Under the pieces are notes generated by a model. That model worked only from the letters and a program-made list of their open reading frames with translations. It was not told where the DNA came from and did no database searches. Shown one piece after another: positions 5,567 through 10,141 of a stretch of DNA of 10,141 nucleotides. The position numbers and the translations under genes are program-made. Position 1 is the first letter of the stretch; every line of letters starts with the position of its first letter. The DNA is from Eubacteriales bacterium. Its GTDB lineage: Bacteria; Bacillota_A; Clostridia; Lachnospirales; Lachnospiraceae. The stretch covers positions 12,860 to 23,000 of the forward strand of contig JAUNJL010000039.1 of NCBI GenBank assembly GCA_030533315.1, given 5' to 3'.

Positions 5567-7167
5567 TTCACGCTCCTGTTCTCTGGGAATATGGTGCTTC
5601 TGGCAAAAAGCCTTTCGTAGTTTTCAGACTCTGCAAGCTCCATATATTCCATCCGAAGTGCCAATTCTTCCATCTCTGCTCTTGCCTTTTGGGAGAGCAG
5701 AGCCATGTACGCCCCAGTCTTGGAGGAGTTTCCCACATAGGTGAGCCGCCCTCTTACCTCCTGGGGCAAAACACCCACGCCCAGCAGGGATTCCTCCGGC
5801 AGATACTGTCCAAACTGCCCGGCGATCATCACCTGATCCAGGTCCTCCACCGTCAGCTGCGCCTTCGCCAGGAGGGCGTCCATCCCTGATCGGATGGCTC
5901 CCTTTGCCAGCTGCACCTGCCGCACGTCCTTTTGGGTCACGAGGATCTGGGGATCCTGGGAGAGCAGCAGAGCTTTTTTGCCGCCATTTGTTTGGAGCAT
6001 GTCCTTCCAGAAGGCTTCCTGGCCATTTTCTTTGGAAAAGGCTCCGTTTTTCCGCAGCATTCCCGTGCGAAGCATTTCCTTTACAGCTGAGAGGATCCCG
6101 CTTCCGCAAAGGCCGACGGGGGCTTGTTCCCCGATGACCTTGAGGCTTATGCCGTTCTCTGTGATGGAAACCTCCTCCACGGCTCCCTCCGCCGCCGCCA
6201 TGCCAGAGGTGATGTTCATTCCCTCCAGGGCCGGCCCTGCGGCGCAGGAGCAGCAAAGGAGCCGGCCCTGGGCCGACAGCACTAGCTCTCCGTTTGTCCC
6301 GATATCGATGAACAGCACGTTCCCGCTGGCTTTGTGCAGCCCGCACACGTAGGCTCCGGCCACGATGTCACCGCCTACATAGCCGGATACCTGGGGCAGG
6401 CAGTAAAGAGTTGTCTTTTCTGATCCGGGCAGTCCTACCTCCCCCGTGGGGCACGTCCTTCCCTCCAGGAATGCCGGACGGTAGGGCGCCTTTCCTATGG
6501 GGCGTGCATCCACTCCGAGAAGCATATGGGTCATGGTACAGTTGGCTGCCACGACGATCTCCCGAAGGGCAGAGAGGGGGATATTCCTGCGGGAACACAT
6601 TTCCTCCGTCAGCTGGCTCAGAGTGCGGACGGCCGCCTGCTGAAGCTGGGATATTCCTTGTTGTCCCTGTTCATTCTCATAGGTGATCCTGGTCAGGACG
6701 TCCAGGCCGTATCTTCTTTGGCCGTTGACCATGGAGGCTGTTTCCAGCACTTCTCCGGTCTGCAGATCTGTCAGGGCGGCAGCTACGGTGGTGGTGCCGA
6801 TGTCTGCCGCAATTCCCCAGCCTTCGCTGACAGCATCCCTTTGGAAGGGCGGCACGTATTCTTTGGTCAGGATCCGGTATGGCCGCTCCTTCTGGAGCAC
6901 GTCGATCTCGCCGTCTCCCTCCACCTTCGTCATACAGGCTAGGCGGATTCCCTTTTCGATCTCCTCCCGACTCAGCATCTCTCTCTCTGTGGTGGTCATG
7001 CGGGAAAAGTCTCCTCGATATGTTTTTACCTTGCACTTTCCACACACTCCGGCGCCGTTGCAGGCGTGTTCCAGGAACACCCCGGCATCCAGCAGGGCAT
7101 CCATCAGACTTTCGCCCTTTTGGCACAGGATCTGTTTTCCTGTGTGCATCACGGTGATAGACGGCAT
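5563..7167 (-). CDS. RACo/RamA-like reductive activator of corrinoid protein
   Basis: The 534-residue protein has two parts. An N-terminal 2Fe-2S ferredoxin-like domain has Cys 36, 42, 45 and 78 in the pattern CNGAGVCGKC…C. A long ASKHA-type ATPase domain (DUF4445 family) has phosphate loops ADIGTTT (121-127) and DIGTNGE (288-294), GLCGSG (352-357) and AGQFGQYL (449-456). Such proteins use ATP to reduce inactive Co(II) corrinoid to Co(I). This layout matches acetogen RACo-type activators more than archaeal RamA, which carries C-terminal 4Fe-4S clusters. The start at 7167 has AGGAGGAGGA directly before it; a longer frame from 7275 reads back through the upstream gene. The gene overlaps that gene's end by 19 bases. 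Confidence 0.9.
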   Translation of the reverse strand: MPSITVMHTGKQILCQKGESLMDALLDAGVFLEHACNGAGVCGKCKVKTYRGDFSRMTTTEREMLSREEIEKGIRLACMTKVEGDGEIDVLQKERPYRILTKEYVPPFQRDAVSEGWGIAADIGTTTVAAALTDLQTGEVLETASMVNGQRRYGLDVLTRITYENEQGQQGISQLQQAAVRTLSQLTEEMCSRRNIPLSALREIVVAANCTMTHMLLGVDARPIGKAPYRPAFLEGRTCPTGEVGLPGSEKTTLYCLPQVSGYVGGDIVAGAYVCGLHKASGNVLFIDIGTNGELVLSAQGRLLCCSCAAGPALEGMNITSGMAAAEGAVEEVSITENGISLKVIGEQAPVGLCGSGILSAVKEMLRTGMLRKNGAFSKENGQEAFWKDMLQTNGGKKALLLSQDPQILVTQKDVRQVQLAKGAIRSGMDALLAKAQLTVEDLDQVMIAGQFGQYLPEESLLGVGVLPQEVRGRLTYVGNSSKTGAYMALLSQKARAEMEELALRMEYMELAESENYERLFARSTIFPENRSVK

Positions 7168-8183
7168 GTTTCCTCCTCCTTCACATATTCCAGGATGGCC
7201 TGGACATTTTTCAGGGGGGATTTCATCCCCAGTCCGCAGGCGGGGGCCAAAATATCTGCACCGCCCTGACAACACATCCTGGTCAGCCTTTTCACGTCCT
7301 CTGCTTCGCCAAACTCCAGGGTGTAGGTACTGACATTCCCCATCAGCGCATGGTTTTGGAAATGCTGCCTCGCCTCCTTCATGGACACGATGGAGTCAAA
7401 GCTTAGGACGTCGCTGCAGATTTTTGCCGCCTTTTCGTAAACGGGCCGCATCTGTCCGCAGATGTGCACGATGCTTCCCTTTCCTCTCATGTCCAGCCCC
7501 TGAAGAAGCCGGTTGATGTATTTTACGCTAAATTCCTCGAAGTATTTTGGGCCCAGAAGTTCGCCTGTGCCGCTGGGATCCGAGATGGCGATCACGTCCG
7601 CCCCGGCATTTAGCTGCGCCTGTCCAAAGGCGATGAGCTGGTCCGTGACAAATTCCATGAAGGCGTGGGCCTGGGCGTTCTTTTTTCGCATTTCCTTGTA
7701 AAAGGTTGTGGGCTCCAGGAGGGAGGTAGCCACGCTGATCGGCCCAGTCAGGTTTCCCACGATGGGAATCCCCTCCGCCTGTTTTTTCAGAATCCCCAGG
7801 GCATCTATGACCACCTTTGCCCTGCCCTCTTCCAGGCGGATGGGCTTCAGCATTTGGTATTCCTCCACGGACGTGATGGGGTATTCTGTGATGTGGGGCT
7901 CATGGACGGCGGAACCCATATCCACCTTTGCCCCCAGCATCTCCGCCTCTATGGTCATGCAAAAGGGGACGCCCACGTTCTCAAAGCAGCCCTGCCGGTT
8001 CACGGCCATGGCCAGGGCTGCCATTTTCTCACTGTCTGTATGGGCCTGGGGCAGGTATATCCCGGAGCGCTCCATCAGCTCCGCCGTTACCATGTTCATC
8101 ATTCCTCCGGGACAGATGCAGGGCCTTCGGTCAGCCTTTTCCCCCTTCATCACTTTTTGTAAACGCTCTTTTTCTGTCAGCAT
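7149..8183 (-). CDS. MtaA/URO-D-family methylcobamide methyltransferase (intact zinc site)
   Basis: This 344-residue protein is a URO-D-fold methyltransferase of the MtaA/MtbA type. The zinc ligands are H240 and C242 in VHICGQ and C316 in APACGLG. Conserved stretches include DRRPCICPGG (18-27), NLTGPISVATSL (144-155) and SDPSGTGELLGP (201-212). Archaeal MtaA moves methyl groups from the corrinoid protein to coenzyme M; in an acetogen-like bacterium the acceptor would be tetrahydrofolate or another thiol or pterin, which is inferred. GGAG (8191-8194) lies seven bases before the ATG. It follows the corrinoid protein gene after 96 bases, and its 3' end overlaps the activator start. Confidence 0.88.
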   Translation of the reverse strand: MLTEKERLQKVMKGEKADRRPCICPGGMMNMVTAELMERSGIYLPQAHTDSEKMAALAMAVNRQGCFENVGVPFCMTIEAEMLGAKVDMGSAVHEPHITEYPITSVEEYQMLKPIRLEEGRAKVVIDALGILKKQAEGIPIVGNLTGPISVATSLLEPTTFYKEMRKKNAQAHAFMEFVTDQLIAFGQAQLNAGADVIAISDPSGTGELLGPKYFEEFSVKYINRLLQGLDMRGKGSIVHICGQMRPVYEKAAKICSDVLSFDSIVSMKEARQHFQNHALMGNVSTYTLEFGEAEDVKRLTRMCCQGGADILAPACGLGMKSPLKNVQAILEYVKEEETCRLSP

Positions 8184-8279
8184 TTTTGTTCTCCATTTTT
8201 TTAAGAAGATTTTTCCTGTTAAAAAGGTTTTTTCCTGGCGGCTCTTAGGCGCTTCACAGGGAGGGCTCTCCTCTGGGAG
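8184..8279 (-). other. Intercistronic spacer with GC-rich 5' half
   Basis: This is the only sizeable gap within the operon. Reading on the minus strand, it begins with a small hairpin candidate (GCTCC-CAGA-GGAGAGC) just after the corrinoid protein's stop codon. It then becomes T- and A-rich up to the next ribosome binding site. There is no promoter of quality. It may tune the relative amounts of corrinoid protein and methyltransferase mRNA. Confidence 0.35.
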
Positions 8280-8930
8280 CTAGTTTACTCCCACCAGTCT
8301 CTTGGCCAGCTTCACCGCCTCCACTGCGTTTGCGGAATAGCCGTCCGCTCCAATTTTGTCGGCGTATCGCTGGGAGATGGGCCCACCTCCGATCATCACC
8401 TTGAATCTTTCCCGGAGGCCCTCCTGGCAAAGCATACGGATTACCTCCTCCATGCCTGTCATGGTGGTGGTCATCAGGGTTGACATACAGATCAGGGAAG
8501 CGTTTTCCTCCACCGCTGCGTCAATGAACCTTCGCAGGGGAACATCCCGCCCCAGGTCGATCATCTCAAAGCCTGCGGTCTCCATCAGGATCTTGACCAG
8601 GTTCTTTCCGATGTCGTGGGTGTCTCCCTCCACGGCGCCGATGACGGCCTTTATTTTTGTCTTTTCTTCTTCCTCCGAAAGCCATGGCTTCAGGATATCC
8701 AGGGCTGCGTACATGGCGTCTGAGCACAGCAGGAGGTCGGCGACGAAATATTCCTCTTCCTCAAACATCTTGCTGGCCCTGTCCATCCCATCCACCAGGC
8801 CGTGTATGATGGCGTCCAGCGCCGGATACCCATGTGCCAGGTACTCTTTTGCGGTTTCCTGGATCGCCTCATCCTCCATCTCAAATACTTCATCTGAAAG
8901 CTTGTTTAGCAGAGCTTGTTTTTCACTCAT
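8280..8930 (-). CDS. Corrinoid (cobalamin-binding) methyl-carrier protein, MtaC-like
   Basis: This 216-residue protein has the two-domain layout of MtaC/MtbC/MttC carriers. A four-helix cap domain spans about 1-88. A Rossmann-like B12-binding domain has the lower-ligand motif GDTHDIG (D103-x-H105-x-x-G108), the SxL motif as S150-T-L152, and GGGP at 181-184. It shuttles methyl groups between methyltransferases as methyl-Co(III)/Co(I) in the cytosol. The start at 8930 begins MSEKQALL and has AGGA upstream; the longer frame extending to 9386 reads through the neighbouring gene and is rejected. It lies 53 bases after the truncated URO-D-like gene. Confidence 0.93.
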   Translation of the reverse strand: MSEKQALLNKLSDEVFEMEDEAIQETAKEYLAHGYPALDAIIHGLVDGMDRASKMFEEEEYFVADLLLCSDAMYAALDILKPWLSEEEEKTKIKAVIGAVEGDTHDIGKNLVKILMETAGFEMIDLGRDVPLRRFIDAAVEENASLICMSTLMTTTMTGMEEVIRMLCQEGLRERFKVMIGGGPISQRYADKIGADGYSANAVEAVKLAKRLVGVN

Positions 8931-8983
8931 GATCGTTTCCTGTCCTTTACTTTTTGTGATCGATGATCGTTCTCTTTTTTGTT

Positions 8984-9904
8984 TCATTTTTGCGGGATCA
9001 GGAGGAGCTCCCGGAAGCGGTTTCCCGGCAGTGTCCCTTCCATGGTCCCCGCACAAAGGTGTCCCGCAAATCGGACTTTTCCCCGGAGCATACGGCAAGC
9101 CTGTATGTAGCTGACTTCCTTCTTCAAGGGAATGTCTCTCCATTTTCCATAGCCTGTGTCTGTGAGGGCCAGGGCGGTTTTGGGGCAAAGCATGATCAGG
9201 AGATCCTGTTTCAGTCTCACATCTGCCTTTTTCAAAAAACCATAGGTAAACTGACGGAGCATCTGAAGCGCCAGCCTTTGCCCTAGGATGTCCACACCGC
9301 CTCCGGGATCTGCGTAGCTGATGATCTGGACGCCATGATCTTGGGCCTTTTCCATGTAGTCCAAAAGCATGGACTCTATGTGGCAAAGGGCTTTTTCCAT
9401 GGTCTGCGGCTCTTTTTTCATGGTCCTCAGAACCAGGGAAAAGTCTGCCAGCCCGTTTAAGATGGACAGTGGCCCTGACAGGTTCAGGACCACCGTCTCG
9501 CCGGCATCGGCCAGCATCTTGGCGGCCAGGAGCACCTGATGGATCCGCCCTTCATCCAGAAGGGGAGTGGGAAGGGCTCGTAAGCCGTCCGGGGAGGTGA
9601 TCACAGCCGGGCCTGATCTGGGCCCGGATCTTTCATCTCCATATTGGACAGACCCTCCCAGGGCTTCAGCCTCCACGGTATGGCAAAAGGGTAGGATGCA
9701 GCAGGAGGCGCCTCTTTGATCTTTGACTGCCCTGGATAACAGGGCCATCTGCTCTCCCTGCTGATACAGATCGGGGATCTGCATTCCCAGGCGGACGCCC
9801 AGGGCTCCCGGCAGCATTGTGTATTCTCTTTCTAAGCATTTGAAATCCCTGATCTTCAATTTCTGGCCGTCCCTCCATCCATCGAAAGAATTTATGAAAT
9901 CCAT
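8984..9904 (-). CDS. Truncated, zinc-site-deficient MtaA/URO-D-like protein
   Basis: The 306-residue protein aligns with the MtaA-like protein two genes downstream. Matching stretches include PFCHTVEAEALGG with PFCMTIEAEMLGA, NLSGPLSI with NLTGPISV, and YADPGGGVDILG with SDPSGTGELLG. Where the sibling has HICG, this one has MLCP (residues 238-241), so the zinc His is lost. It ends about 35-40 residues early, before the position of the third ligand Cys. A complete zinc site is therefore impossible in the usual form. It may be a scaffold, a divergent methyltransferase or a decaying duplicate, though the reading frame is otherwise intact. The start is unsure: ATG 9904 has no ribosome binding site and lies about 11 bases from the predicted transcription start; TTG 9859 has GGAGGG (9871-9876) before it; ATG 9817 is a third choice. 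It is the first gene of the operon. Confidence 0.75.
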   Translation of the reverse strand: MDFINSFDGWRDGQKLKIRDFKCLEREYTMLPGALGVRLGMQIPDLYQQGEQMALLSRAVKDQRGASCCILPFCHTVEAEALGGSVQYGDERSGPRSGPAVITSPDGLRALPTPLLDEGRIHQVLLAAKMLADAGETVVLNLSGPLSILNGLADFSLVLRTMKKEPQTMEKALCHIESMLLDYMEKAQDHGVQIISYADPGGGVDILGQRLALQMLRQFTYGFLKKADVRLKQDLLIMLCPKTALALTDTGYGKWRDIPLKKEVSYIQACRMLRGKVRFAGHLCAGTMEGTLPGNRFRELLLIPQK

Positions 9905-9920
9905 TGAAAGAATCTATAAA
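9877..9920 (-). repeat. 22-base tandem duplication across the first start codon
   Basis: Two adjacent 22-base units (9899-9920 and 9877-9898) read on the minus strand TTTATAGATTCTTTCAATGG(AT) and TTCATAAATTCTTTCGATGG(AT), with three mismatches. Each carries an ATG. Only the one at 9904 is in frame with the gene, because 22 is not a multiple of three. The 22-base period is about two helical turns, so a pair of protein-binding sites is also possible. Confidence 0.75.
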
Positions 9921-9921
9921 A

Positions 9922-9950
9922 AATATAGCATAGCCGGTCAGGATTTTCAA
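9922..9950 (-). promoter_or_regulatory. Probable promoter of the corrinoid methyltransferase operon
   Basis: On the minus strand TTGAAA (complement of 9945-9950) is followed after 17 bases by TATATT (complement of 9922-9927). Each box is one change from consensus. The predicted transcription start is near 9915, which would leave only about 11 bases before the ATG at 9904. This favours either near-leaderless translation or the downstream TTG at 9859. The tandem repeat starts just downstream of the -10 box. Confidence 0.55.
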
Positions 9951-10141
9951 TCCAAAACCTAAGAGACCCTGCACAAGGCTTTTTCCGCAGCAAAAAGGGA
10001 AAACCCTTCCGTCTCCAGAAAAACAGCGTGCCCAGAAGGGGGAGAGCGAGGGGGAAAACGGGCTTCGCCACTCCGAGAGCCTTCCCCCCGAGTTTGCCAC
10101 TTTCGCAAAAACAAAACATAAATTTTTTCCTTATTTTGCAA
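9951..10141 (-). other. Structured non-coding upstream region
   Basis: The most obvious element is a hairpin with outer stem 10050-10056/10082-10088 (GGGGGAA with TTCCCCC) and inner stem 10061-10064/10078-10081 (GGCT with AGCC). Next to the right edge, AAGGA (10128-10132) precedes an ATG at 10119 that opens a 75-codon frame overlapping the first gene's start. Its composition is unconvincing and it runs through the promoter. I do not see the core motifs of a cobalamin riboswitch. The region may be the leader of a longer transcript or plain intergenic DNA after a gene beyond the window. Confidence 0.4.
9992..10008 (-). terminator. Small hairpin with T-tract upstream of the operon promoter
   Basis: On the minus strand AAGGG-TTTT-CCCTT is a 5-bp stem that runs directly into further T residues. 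It lies about 40 bases before the promoter at 9922-9950. It could end a transcript entering from the right edge of the window, or act as a leader attenuator. The stem is short and confidence is modest. Confidence 0.35.

Noticed and set aside
7168..7275. Upstream extension of the activator gene
   Set aside because: It reads out of frame through the end of the MtaA-like gene; AGGAGGAGGA marks the start at 7167 and the ferredoxin domain begins there.
8356..9114. 252-codon plus-strand open frame opposite the corrinoid protein
   Set aside because: It is antisense to the conserved B12-binding gene, serine/arginine-rich, and has no domain or start signal.
8931..9386. Upstream extension of the corrinoid protein
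   Set aside because: It overlaps the preceding gene in another frame, and the carrier family begins at the Met at 8930.
9892..10119. 75-codon minus-strand frame with AAGGA before its ATG
   Set aside because: It runs through the predicted operon promoter and overlaps the first gene. The composition is unlike a protein apart from one hydrophobic stretch. Kept only as a note in the upstream region.
9905..10141. Cobalamin riboswitch before the corrinoid operon
   Set aside because: Expected from context, but I could not find the conserved B12-box pattern or core junction sequences. Only generic hairpins are visible.
1..10141. CRISPR arrays, tRNA/rRNA genes, transposases
   Set aside because: No regularly spaced repeats, tRNA-like cloverleaf, rRNA sequence or transposase-like protein was recognised anywhere in the window.

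Overview
The window looks like chromosome from an anaerobic low-to-mid GC Gram-positive bacterium, most likely a Clostridia/Lachnospiraceae-type acetogen or gut relative. Supporting signs are strong AGGAGG-type ribosome binding sites, sigma-A-like promoters, and a corrinoid methyl-transfer operon with its own reductive activator. No genus can be fixed from the sequence alone.

Left part, positions 1-4375. The first 435 bases hold no convincing intact gene, only broken reading-frame fragments. A near-consensus promoter (436-464) with palindromic sequence beside it then drives a forward pair. The first gene is a diverged ketol-acid reductoisomerase-like enzyme that has lost the family's active-site His and one metal-ligand Glu. 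The second is a GntP-family sugar-acid/hydroxy-acid permease. A convergent FCD-type GntR regulator follows on the minus strand, and a flavin-reductase-like split-barrel protein diverges from it. Permease, KARI-like oxidoreductase/isomerase and FCD regulator together suggest uptake and conversion of a small (hydroxy)carboxylic acid. That assignment is inference.

Right part, positions 4502-9904, minus strand. This is a compact, visibly more GC-rich operon read right to left: a truncated MtaA/uroporphyrinogen-decarboxylase (URO-D) family protein without a complete zinc site, a MtaC-like corrinoid protein with the GDTHDIG cobalamin motif, an intact MtaA/URO-D-family methyltransferase, a RACo/RamA-like ASKHA activator with an N-terminal 2Fe-2S domain, and a second intact URO-D-family methyltransferase. 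The last three genes overlap by 19 and 4 bases. Together they could form a corrinoid methyltransferase system: one zinc methyltransferase loads a methyl group from a donor onto the corrinoid protein, another moves it to an acceptor, and the activator rescues Co(II). No MttB-, MtaB- or MtrH-type methyltransferase lies in the window, so the methyl donor is unknown. A methyl-ether (O-demethylase) role is one possibility.

From 9905 to 10141 lies the operon's upstream region. It has a good promoter, a 22-base tandem duplication across the first start codon, and hairpins further upstream. The two halves of the window are separated by a strong hairpin at 4446-4479, where base composition also changes.
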